A stretch of DNA of 64,000 nucleotides from positions 992,001-1,056,000 of the forward strand of contig NZ_VTWS01000001.1 of assembly GCF_008727875.1 (NCBI RefSeq). The letters run 5' to 3'. This document shows positions 10,001 through 15,497 of this stretch, one piece after another (the stretch's first letter is position 1; every line of letters starts with the position of its first letter). A program made the position numbers and the translations under genes. This stretch comes from Larkinella humicola (GTDB taxonomy: Bacteria; Bacteroidota; Bacteroidia; Cytophagales; Spirosomataceae). The notes under the pieces are model-generated. The model was not told where the DNA came from and searched no databases. It saw only the letters and a program-made list of their open reading frames with translations.

Positions 10001-10044
10001 AGTTAAACAAAGGAGCCTCTTTCACCATTTATTTGCCGGTTTGA
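7006..10044 (+). CDS. Multi-PAS/GAF sensor histidine kinase
   Basis: A 1012-residue soluble kinase with no transmembrane segment or receiver domain. The N-terminal region (WPQSLKTAVSIVLRS, FIWWGPELI) is the PAS-like sensor block common in Cytophagales kinases. A GAF-like domain spans about 175-340, and PAS domains about 365-490, 500-620 and 630-750 follow. A coiled coil then leads into a HisKA domain with phosphoacceptor His793 in IASHDLQEPLRK. The ATPase domain shows the N box (NLIGNSLKFS), G1 (DNGIGF) and G2 (GTGIGLALCKK). The start is TTG 7006, chosen because the conserved GGGEVGQRLRAFDWSKSPLG block needs it and no ATG precedes it. No cognate regulator is adjacent. The signal is probably cytoplasmic, perhaps redox or light. 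Confidence 0.88.
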   Translation: MVSKQTPNSTLFPFLAGGGEVGQRLRAFDWSKSPLGEPDQWPQSLKTAVSIVLRSSYPMFIWWGPELINLHNDAYVPLMGHKHPAFLGKPANELWSEIWEESLLPMKNLVFDQQQSIYGQDLMLLLERKEFPEEGYFNFSYSPIIDENGQVGGLFCACHEETGKVLQQRRLQTLNALTSRVLSAKTKVDAGRIAIDVLGQNYKDIPFAAFYLIDPNGQEAQLIHCSGILPEEAPFEKTVSLADDATDDFWQLNTALKTGQPIWILGVSKKVRSIVQSLTDRLPDNACSYPVLKASSGDRLGILVTGINPHREFDTDYQQFISQISTQIATAIDTIERYENEFIQAQLLADIDRQTQLTIAKNRLKAEEHIRNVINQAPVGIAVLQGTDFVFEAANDAYLNLIGKSAEQTLGKAILDALPEIRNQGILELLNRVVETGEPFFGNEFAVALNRFGKTDIVYVNFVYQPLREADQSVSGLIVVANEVTELVKSKHATQESERQFRNLVIQSPIAMAIFRGTDLIIEIANETMLKTLWKRPFSEVQGKKLLEIFPELHDQPFPDLLAKVYKTGESYTEKEALAYVNTPEGMGKYYLDFEYAPLFGTDQTVSGIMVTVNDVTEKVEARITIYEAEQRSRLAVEAAEMGTYDWDIEHGVFQYSERLVEIFGLAPNQPHQHSEFSGAIHPDDLPIRAKAHEEAFRTGRLHYEARLARPDHAVHWVRAIGKVIFDAQQKPVRLLGSAIDITQQVEARKNLEEIAQELEKRVMERTLELRNMNDELVRTNHELEQFAYIASHDLQEPLRKIQTFTELLTDTAHDEESSKNLLSKISSSAQRMSALIKDVLNYSRLSRTDEQFVPTDLNLILKNVKTDFELLIEQKKAVIVQDELPTLTAIPLQLNQLFSNLIGNSLKFSEKNPEIRISSDFLLPEVARTIPNLQPDQVYVKLNFKDNGIGFEQQYAEQIFTIFHRLNGRKSYSGTGIGLALCKKIVENHKGVIIAESELNKGASFTIYLPV

Positions 10045-10051
10045 GTTGGAG

Positions 10052-10469
10052 TTCAATTTCGATATTCGTTATTCAATATCAGTCCTGTACGAAGGATTTA
10101 AAACGCTTGGCAGACCGCTTTTTCTTCTTTTTTTGGGTAACGATTTTTGCAAACCCTTGTCGATGCTAACGCCAATGAGGGGCCGCGTAGCGGACAAAGG
10201 TTTGTAACGAAAAGACGACCCGGTTCCTGCCGCGTGCCTTTGGGTACGCCATCGCCTGCCCCTGCCTGTTTCGTACCCAAAGGCACGCGGGCTTTCTCGA
10301 TGACACACTGTGGCTACAAACATCCGTCCGCTACGCGGCCCCTCATCAGTCGCGCCACAGCATCATAAAAAGCCATTCTAAAGATCGTTCTGCGCCAGCA
10401 GCCAAAGTGGTTGGGGGAAATGCATCCTTCGTACAGGACTGATATTGAATAACAAATATCGAAGTTGAA
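10052..10469. repeat. Triple nested inverted repeat (418 bp)
   Basis: Three inverted pairs are nested around a common centre. The outer pair is 10052-10097 with 10424-10469 (46 bp, 2 mismatches). The middle pair is 10175-10195 with 10326-10346 (21 bp, perfect), with weaker similarity extending inward to about 10210 and 10311. The inner pair is 10230-10248 with 10272-10290 (19 bp, perfect). The outer arm carries the ATTCAATATC type word found in other palindromes of the window; the middle arm reads GGGGCCGCGTAGCGGAC. The whole could extrude as a long cruciform or fold as a long stem in RNA. Confidence 0.88.
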
Positions 10470-10515
10470 ATACGATCTTGGGGGGCATACCCTTTAACCG
10501 CTTCCTAATAATGTC

Positions 10516-10547
10516 TTGGTATCTGCGAACAGGCCCTGCTATCTTCG
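10516..10547 (+). promoter_or_regulatory. Bacteroidota-type promoter for the cupin gene
   Basis: TTG at 10516-10518 and TATCTTCG at 10540-10547 are separated by 21 bases, matching the TTG / TAnnTTTG pattern with one change. Transcription would begin near 10554, 14 bases before the ATG at 10568. This supports the shorter start for the cupin gene. Confidence 0.6.
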
Positions 10548-10567
10548 CCCAACAACAAATACACACC

Positions 10568-11119
10568 ATGGCACATAAAGGTAAAGAAATTCGGAACCCG
10601 AAAACCGGGCAGATCATCCAGTTTGTGCAGACGCAGGCCGATACCAACGGTCAGCTTCTGGAACTGATAACGACCTACGAGGCTCACTCCAAAGAACCCA
10701 TTGCCCATTACCATCCCCATCAGGACGAATATTTTGAAGTGTTGCAGGGCGAATTATCCATTCGGTTGGAGGGTAACCTTCAGACTCTCCGACCCGGCGA
10801 CAAGATCCACATCAAAAAAAATAGCGTTCATTCCATGTGGAATGCCACCGACGACAAAACCGTTGCTTCCTGGAAAACCATTCCGGCGATGGACACAGAA
10901 TACTTACTGGAGCTAAACACCGGGCTGGCGAGTGACGGCAAAACCAACGCCGACGGAGTACCGGGCCTTTTGCAGGTGGCCCTCATGATGAATCATTTTG
11001 ATCAGGTGTTTCGCCTGGCCAAACCGCCCTTTGCCGTCCAGAAAATTGTGTTTGGGCTTCTGACGCCGTTTGCGTTGTTGCTCGGCTACCGGCCTTTTTA
11101 CCGGAAATACCTGAAGTAA
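10568..11119 (+). CDS. Cupin domain protein
   Basis: A 183-residue protein with a conserved cupin barrel. Motif 1 carries the metal-binding set in HYHPHQDEYFEVLQGE and motif 2 is seen in LRPGDKIHIKKNSVHSMWN. The C-terminal third has a hydrophobic, basic segment (IVFGLLTPFALLLGYRPFYRKYLK), which could anchor it to the membrane. The start is placed at ATG 10568, just downstream of a good promoter; a longer frame from 10478 would overlap that promoter. Cupins of this type bind a metal and may be dioxygenases, isomerases or sensors, and the reaction here is unknown. It is convergent with the aldo/keto reductase gene across a strong hairpin. Confidence 0.75.
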   Translation: MAHKGKEIRNPKTGQIIQFVQTQADTNGQLLELITTYEAHSKEPIAHYHPHQDEYFEVLQGELSIRLEGNLQTLRPGDKIHIKKNSVHSMWNATDDKTVASWKTIPAMDTEYLLELNTGLASDGKTNADGVPGLLQVALMMNHFDQVFRLAKPPFAVQKIVFGLLTPFALLLGYRPFYRKYLK

Positions 11120-11120
11120 T

Positions 11121-11202
11121 CCTGTCAGCGGTCGAAGACCCTGACAGCGGTTAAGCATTAACGAACCCTCAACCGCTGTCAGGGTCTTCGACCGCTGACA
11201 GG
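11121..11202. terminator. Bidirectional hairpin between convergent genes
   Basis: Perfect 32-bp inverted repeat, arms 11121-11152 and 11171-11202, loop 18 bases. It begins two bases after the cupin stop and ends one base before the aldo/keto reductase stop, so it fills the whole gap between two convergent genes and probably ends both transcripts. A near copy of the arm (CTGTCAGCGGTCGAAGACCC) recurs at 52209-52279, so it is also a dispersed element. Confidence 0.85.
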
Positions 11203-11203
11203 G

Positions 11204-12196
11204 TTACACCAACACGACGGAATCCAGTTGCTGGTTGATAAAAGCCGTCTCCTCCGCCGTCAGCCGGACGTCGATGGCTTTGGCGTTTTGAACCGCCTGT
11301 TCGGCATTCCGGGCCCCCACGAGGGCGACGGTAATGCCGGGTTGGTCAATCGTCCAGCGAATCACCAACTGACTCAGGCTCACCTGCTTCTGTTCGGCCA
11401 TTGGAATGATTTTATTAAGAAAGGGCCACACACGCGCGATGTTTCCGTCTTTGAAAGCCTTGTAATTGACCCGATGATCACCCTCGGCAAACTGATGCCC
11501 CGGTTTGATTTTGCCCGCCAGCAAACCGCGTTCCAGCGGACTGTAGGCCAGAATCGACTTCCGGTTTTCGAGGCAATACGGCACCAGCTCGGCTTCGATT
11601 TCACGCTTGACCATGCTGTAGGAAACCTGGTTCGAAGCCAGTTGCAGCGTTTTTTCGGCCTCCTTCATCTGCTCGACGCTGTAGTTGGAAACTCCGGCCT
11701 GCCGGATTTTCCCCTGCTCGATCAACCGGCTCACGGCTTCCATCGTTTCCGAAATCGGGGTGGTAACATCCGGCCAGTGAATCTGGTACAGGTCGATGTA
11801 ATCGGTTCCGAGTCGTTTCAGGCTGGCTTCACACTCTTTGATGATGCTTTCCTTAGCCGCGTATTTGTACACATCGATCGGCGTTCCGTCGTTGTTTTTC
11901 GTATGAAAAGCCAGCGTTCCTTTCGCCAGATCCCACCGCATCCCGTACTTGGTCAGAATCTGCACCCGATCCCGGGGAATGTCTTTGATGGCTTCTCCAA
12001 CAATTTCTTCGCTCGTTCCCTGGCCGTAAACCGGGGCCGTGTCGATGGACGTAACGCCCAGATCATACGCGGCCTGAATGGCTTCGACAGCTTCCTTTCG
12101 CTCCGTTCCGCCCCACATCCAGCCGCCAACCGCCCAGGCACCAAAAGCAATGGCCGAAACCGTTACGTCCGACTCGCCCAATTTCCGATATTCCAT
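11204..12196 (-). CDS. Aldo/keto reductase
   Basis: A 330-residue NADPH-dependent oxidoreductase with the full family tetrad: Asp52 and Tyr57 in IDTAPVYG, Lys83 in LTKYG and His140 in YQIHWPD. It begins MEYRKLGESDVTVSAIAFGAW, typical of the AKR family of TIM-barrel reductases. The C-terminal half contains AYSPLERGLLAGK and VALVGARNAEQ, which bind the cofactor phosphate. Likely reduces aldehydes or ketones in the cytoplasm; substrate unknown. Single gene, convergent with the cupin gene. The antisense frame of similar length is a shadow. Confidence 0.9.
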   Translation of the reverse strand: MEYRKLGESDVTVSAIAFGAWAVGGWMWGGTERKEAVEAIQAAYDLGVTSIDTAPVYGQGTSEEIVGEAIKDIPRDRVQILTKYGMRWDLAKGTLAFHTKNNDGTPIDVYKYAAKESIIKECEASLKRLGTDYIDLYQIHWPDVTTPISETMEAVSRLIEQGKIRQAGVSNYSVEQMKEAEKTLQLASNQVSYSMVKREIEAELVPYCLENRKSILAYSPLERGLLAGKIKPGHQFAEGDHRVNYKAFKDGNIARVWPFLNKIIPMAEQKQVSLSQLVIRWTIDQPGITVALVGARNAEQAVQNAKAIDVRLTAEETAFINQQLDSVVLV

Positions 12197-12292
12197 CTGT
12201 CTATTCTGAGTTGATTGATTTTCCTCTAAAAGAGGGCTGGCTGGTGATTTTACTGGTCTTCGTTTTCACCCGATCACGCCGGAAAGTCCGTT

Positions 12293-13174
12293 TTATTCAT
12301 CCAGCTTGTCACTTCTCCCCTGCAAACCACCGGTGTGAATCGCGACAACTTTACTGTCTGGCAAAAAGTAGTTTTTTCGGGCCAGATCGTAAATGCCATA
12401 CAGCATTTTGGCGGTGTATACCTGCTCGATCTGCACGCCGGTTTTCTGTTCAAAACGGCGAATGAAGGTCAGTAATTCGGGGGTGGTTTTGGCGTAACCA
12501 CCAAAATGGTAGTCGGTTTGCACGTTTTGGGGCCGGTTCAGGTCAGGAATGAAGCCTTTCAGGGACGAAAAACCCAACACCTTCAGGCCATTCGGGGCCG
12601 ATTGCTCCAGACCCGCCAGTGTTCCGCCCGTGCCGACCGGACAACAGATGTAGTCTGGCAAAGAATTGATTTGCTGCAAAATTTCCGGGATAATTTCCGC
12701 CGTTCCCCGCACGGCCAACGCGTTGGTGCCGCCTTCCGGCAGGTCGTAGTAGGTGCCGAAACGTTGCCGAAGATCCTGTTGAAAAACCGCATCGCTTAGG
12801 TTCCGGAACTGCTGCCGGGTGACGAAATGAAGCTGCATTCCCTGCGCACGGGCGAAGGCCAGCGTTGGCGTGTCGCGCTCCCGGCGGTCCTCCCCCCGGA
12901 TGACGCCAATGGTCGAAAAACCGAATTCGCGACCGGCGGCCGCAACAGCGTATAGGTGGTTGGAATAGGCCCCGCCGTAGGTTAACAGCGTTTGGTGACC
13001 CAACCGACGCGCTTCGGCCAGGTTGTATTTGAGCTTGCGCCACTTGTTACCCGACACCGTCGGATGTAACTCATCATCCCGCTTCAGATAGAGCTGAACG
13101 GGCACCGGTTCCAGAAAAGGGTTCGGCAGAAATTGCAGTCGGGAAAATTCAGAAACTGCCAGCCAGTCGTTCAC
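12293..13174 (-). CDS. PLP-dependent D-cysteine desulfhydrase / ACC deaminase family
   Basis: A 293-residue fold-type II PLP enzyme. The cofactor lysine is Lys44 in SGNKWRKLKYNL; YGGAYSNHLYA follows as the substrate-binding loop, and CPVGTGGTLAG is the phosphate-binding glycine loop. Members either split D-cysteine to pyruvate, ammonia and sulfide or open the ring of 1-aminocyclopropane-1-carboxylate. Length is a little short (usual 320-340), as often seen in Bacteroidota members. The gene follows a lipoprotein gene by six bases and is probably co-transcribed with it. Which substrate is used cannot be told from this reading. Confidence 0.85.
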   Translation of the reverse strand: MNDWLAVSEFSRLQFLPNPFLEPVPVQLYLKRDDELHPTVSGNKWRKLKYNLAEARRLGHQTLLTYGGAYSNHLYAVAAAGREFGFSTIGVIRGEDRRERDTPTLAFARAQGMQLHFVTRQQFRNLSDAVFQQDLRQRFGTYYDLPEGGTNALAVRGTAEIIPEILQQINSLPDYICCPVGTGGTLAGLEQSAPNGLKVLGFSSLKGFIPDLNRPQNVQTDYHFGGYAKTTPELLTFIRRFEQKTGVQIEQVYTAKMLYGIYDLARKNYFLPDSKVVAIHTGGLQGRSDKLDE

Positions 13175-13180
13175 GTCCGT

Positions 13181-13630
13181 TTATTTGCCGTCGCCCTGTT
13201 TTTTCGCGAAAACCGATCCGGCATACCCATTGTGTCCATTGATGGAATAGCGCAGAACCAGGGTTTCGTCGATGAGTTCTCCCTCGCCGGAAATGGTATA
13301 CTTGTCGCCCAGATAGTTGGTAAAAGCCTGGTCTACAATCACCAGTTTCCCATTTGTTACCGTCGCTTGGAGGGGCTCTTTGACCAGATTGGCCAGATTT
13401 TCGATAGTAAATGTTTTCGCTTTCTCCGGATTTTTACGCAGCGTCAACAAATAACTTTCCTTTGGATCGGCTTCCTGGACGGTAAAAACACCGCCATACT
13501 CAGTTTCAGGGACGACGACTGCATCGGGTTCGCAACTGGAAAGCGTGGTCAGTGCGAAGGGTAGAATGAGGGCAATTTTCAGACAGGTGGCCCGTAAAGG
13601 CCACATTCGGGGTGGGATATACGTTGTCAT
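13181..13630 (-). CDS. Small lipoprotein of unknown function
   Basis: The 149-residue product has a lipoprotein signal: a basic start, the hydrophobic run IALILPFALT and the lipobox LSSC, then a short acidic mature N-terminus. The rest is polar beta-rich sequence with no family I recognise (TIENLANLVKE, YTISGEGELIDETL, LRYSINGHNG). The form resembles the small lipocalin-like lipoproteins of Bacteroidota. An internal ATG at 13606 is an alternative start. A promoter lies at 13671-13703. It is the first gene of a pair with the PLP enzyme. Confidence 0.65.
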   Translation of the reverse strand: MTTYIPPRMWPLRATCLKIALILPFALTTLSSCEPDAVVVPETEYGGVFTVQEADPKESYLLTLRKNPEKAKTFTIENLANLVKEPLQATVTNGKLVIVDQAFTNYLGDKYTISGEGELIDETLVLRYSINGHNGYAGSVFAKKQGDGK

Positions 13631-13670
13631 TGTTATCAGGTTGCAACACGTCGTTCCTATTTCGACGCCA

Positions 13671-13703
13671 CAAAAGTAACAAGGTCACGCGATATTTTAA
13701 CAA
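13671..13703 (-). promoter_or_regulatory. Promoter for the lipoprotein-PLP enzyme pair
   Basis: On the minus strand TTG (13703-13701) and TACTTTTG (13678-13671) are 22 bases apart and match the Bacteroidota promoter pattern. The start codon at 13630 lies about 35 bases beyond the predicted transcription start. It lies back-to-back with the rluD promoter. Confidence 0.6.
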
Positions 13704-13740
13704 AAACTAGTGACCGTTCGCTAAAACGTCTGATTCTTGG

Positions 13741-13748
13741 TACTTTTG
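13741..13748 (+). promoter_or_regulatory. -7 element for rluD
   Basis: TACTTTTG is a full match to TAnnTTTG. A TTC at 13717-13719, 21 bases upstream, is a weak -33 box. Transcription would start near 13755, which makes ATG 13771 a better start codon for rluD than ATG 13753. Confidence 0.55.
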
Positions 13749-13770
13749 TAAGATGTTACAACCTGAGACC

Positions 13771-14811
13771 ATGGCCCAGCAGGATGAAGAACCGGTGCTT
13801 GCTGACCCGGATGAAGACGAGCTTTACGAACATTTCCGCATCGTGGTCGATCCCGGTCAGAATCTGGTACGGATTGACCGGTTTTTAACCGAGCGATTGC
13901 CGAACGCGACCCGAACCAAAATTCAGAACGGAATTGATACGGAAGCGGTGAAGGTCAACGGCAATGCCATCAAGGCGAGTTATAAAATCAAACCGCAGGA
14001 TGTCATTACGGTTTCGTTGCCCCATCCGCCCCGCGACACGGATATTCTGCCGGAAAACATTCCGCTGAACATTGTTTACGAAGATGATGAGGTATTGGTG
14101 CTGAACAAACCGGCTGGCATGGTAGTGCATCCGGCGTATAGCAACTGGACCGGTACGCTGGTGAACGCCCTGGTGTTTCATTTCCAGAACTTACCCACCT
14201 CCCGTAACGGCAGCATCCGCCCCGGTCTGGTGCACCGGATCGACAAGGACACCTCGGGTTTGATGGTCATTGCCAAAACCGAATACGCCATGACCCACCT
14301 CGGCCGCCAGTTTTTTGAACACACCATCGAGCGAACCTACAACGCCCTGGCCTGGGGCGAACTGAAAGAAAATGAAGGCACCATCGACGGGAACATCGGC
14401 CGGAGTCTCCGCGACCGGAAAGTGCAGGCGGTTTTTCCCGACGGCAGCCAGGGAAAACGCGCCGTTACGCACTACAAAGTTTTGAAAGCACTCCACTACG
14501 TTTCCCTCGTGGAATGCAAACTCGAAACCGGACGAACCCACCAGATCCGCGCGCACATGCAGTATCTGGGCCATCCGCTTTTCAGCGATGCCACGTACGG
14601 CGGTGACCGCATCCTGCGCGGAAATGCCAACGGTTCCTATAAATCGTTTGTTCAGAACTGTTTTGTCCTGATGCCCCGGCAGGCCCTCCACGCCAAATCG
14701 CTCGGTTTCGAACATCCCCGAACCCGCGAGTGGCTCCAGTTTGAGTCTGAACTCCCGGATGATTTCCGGTCGGTGCTGGAGAAATGGGAAAAATACCTCG
14801 AAAACCGATGA
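13771..14811 (+). CDS. rluD: RluD-type 23S rRNA pseudouridine synthase
   Basis: A 346-residue protein with an N-terminal S4 RNA-binding domain (VRIDRFLTERLPNATRTKIQ) and an RluA/RluD catalytic domain. The catalytic aspartate is Asp158 in HRIDKDTSGLMV. NKPAGMVVHP and ETGRTHQIRAHM are the other family signatures. It would convert uridines of 23S rRNA (helix 69 in the classic case) to pseudouridine in the cytoplasm. The start at 13771 is chosen from the promoter position; 13753 would add six residues. A long AT-rich palindrome follows the gene. The sub-family (RluC versus RluD) is inferred from the motif style. Confidence 0.88.
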   Translation: MAQQDEEPVLADPDEDELYEHFRIVVDPGQNLVRIDRFLTERLPNATRTKIQNGIDTEAVKVNGNAIKASYKIKPQDVITVSLPHPPRDTDILPENIPLNIVYEDDEVLVLNKPAGMVVHPAYSNWTGTLVNALVFHFQNLPTSRNGSIRPGLVHRIDKDTSGLMVIAKTEYAMTHLGRQFFEHTIERTYNALAWGELKENEGTIDGNIGRSLRDRKVQAVFPDGSQGKRAVTHYKVLKALHYVSLVECKLETGRTHQIRAHMQYLGHPLFSDATYGGDRILRGNANGSYKSFVQNCFVLMPRQALHAKSLGFEHPRTREWLQFESELPDDFRSVLEKWEKYLENR

Positions 14812-14822
14812 ACGGTTTTGTG

Positions 14823-14912
14823 TTTCAATATTCGTTATTCAATATTCATCATTCGATATTTAAACGCTGGTAAAAATATCGAATGATGAATATTGAATAA
14901 CGAATATTGAAA
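14823..14912. repeat. Perfect 38-bp AT-rich inverted repeat
   Basis: Arms 14823-14860 and 14875-14912 are exact reverse complements with a 14-base loop. The arm is built from overlapping words such as TATTCGTTATTCAATATTCA and lies just after the rluD stop. It could act as a terminator for rluD, but with no GC-rich core it looks more like a dispersed palindromic element. The same word recurs at 10052-10469 and 49155-49206. Confidence 0.9.
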
Positions 14913-14982
14913 TGTAAATTCTGAATAGCGAAATATAAAAAGTATAGAAAACTCAATTTAAAACAATACTTCGTATCCTCGA

Positions 14983-15432
14983 ATGACCATCCGCAAAGGT
15001 ACCCCCGCCGATGTTCTGCAGTTGTTTGAACTGGTTCAGGAACTGGCCCTGTACGAAAAAGCACCCCACGAAGTGACCAACACGCCCGAACAGATGCTGA
15101 AAGACGGTTTTGGCGAAAACCCGCTTTTCGGGGTGCTGGTGGCCGAAATCGAAAACAAGATTGTGGCCATGTCGTTATACTATTACCGGTATTCGACCTG
15201 GAAAGGCAAGCGATTGTATCTGGAAGATATTATTGTTAACGAAAACTTTCGGGGTCGGGGGCTGGGCAAGGCGTTGTTCGATGCCACCATTGCAGAAGGC
15301 CGCAAAACGGACTGTACGGGCATGATGTGGCAGGTGCTCGATTGGAACGAGCCCGCCATCCAGTTTTACAAGCAATTTAACACCCGCTTCGATACCGGTT
15401 GGTGGAATTGCCACCTGGATTTTGATAAATAG
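14983..15432 (+). CDS. GNAT family N-acetyltransferase (SSAT-like)
   Basis: A 149-residue acetyltransferase. The acetyl-CoA pyrophosphate loop is RGRGLGKALF, following the beta strand LYLEDIIVNENF. The C-terminal MMWQVLDWNEPAIQFY is typical of the spermidine/spermine and thialysine N-acetyltransferase subgroup. It would transfer acetyl from acetyl-CoA to a primary amine in the cytoplasm. It starts at ATG 14983, about 70 bases after the palindrome. The next gene begins 65 bases later on the same strand. Confidence 0.85.
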   Translation: MTIRKGTPADVLQLFELVQELALYEKAPHEVTNTPEQMLKDGFGENPLFGVLVAEIENKIVAMSLYYYRYSTWKGKRLYLEDIIVNENFRGRGLGKALFDATIAEGRKTDCTGMMWQVLDWNEPAIQFYKQFNTRFDTGWWNCHLDFDK

Positions 15433-15497
15433 CCGTAACTTCGCACCACACCATGAAAGTGCCGGAATTCCTTTTCGGACCACTTTACTAGCTTACA

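Larger units (their letters stand above)
10045..10567. other. 523-base non-coding stretch filled by nested palindromes and a promoter
   Basis: Between the kinase stop and the cupin start no convincing gene is present. Short frames seen here lie in the palindrome arms and have no recognisable protein features. The content is the triple nested inverted repeat at 10052-10469 followed by the cupin promoter at 10516-10547. Confidence 0.65.

Noticed and set aside
10069-10368. Short frames on both strands in the nested palindrome
   Set aside because: They arise from the inverted repeat arms; the plus and minus translations mirror each other (for example VPLGTPSPAP), and there is no promoter or ribosome binding site.
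11228-12214. 328-codon plus-strand frame opposite the aldo/keto reductase
   Set aside because: It is a coding shadow of a clear enzyme with an intact catalytic tetrad; no protein features of its own.
15452-15490. 12-codon frame MKVPEFLFGPLY between the GNAT and transglycosylase genes
   Set aside because: Too short and without a promoter or conservation clue; possibly a leader peptide, but nothing in the sequence supports it.
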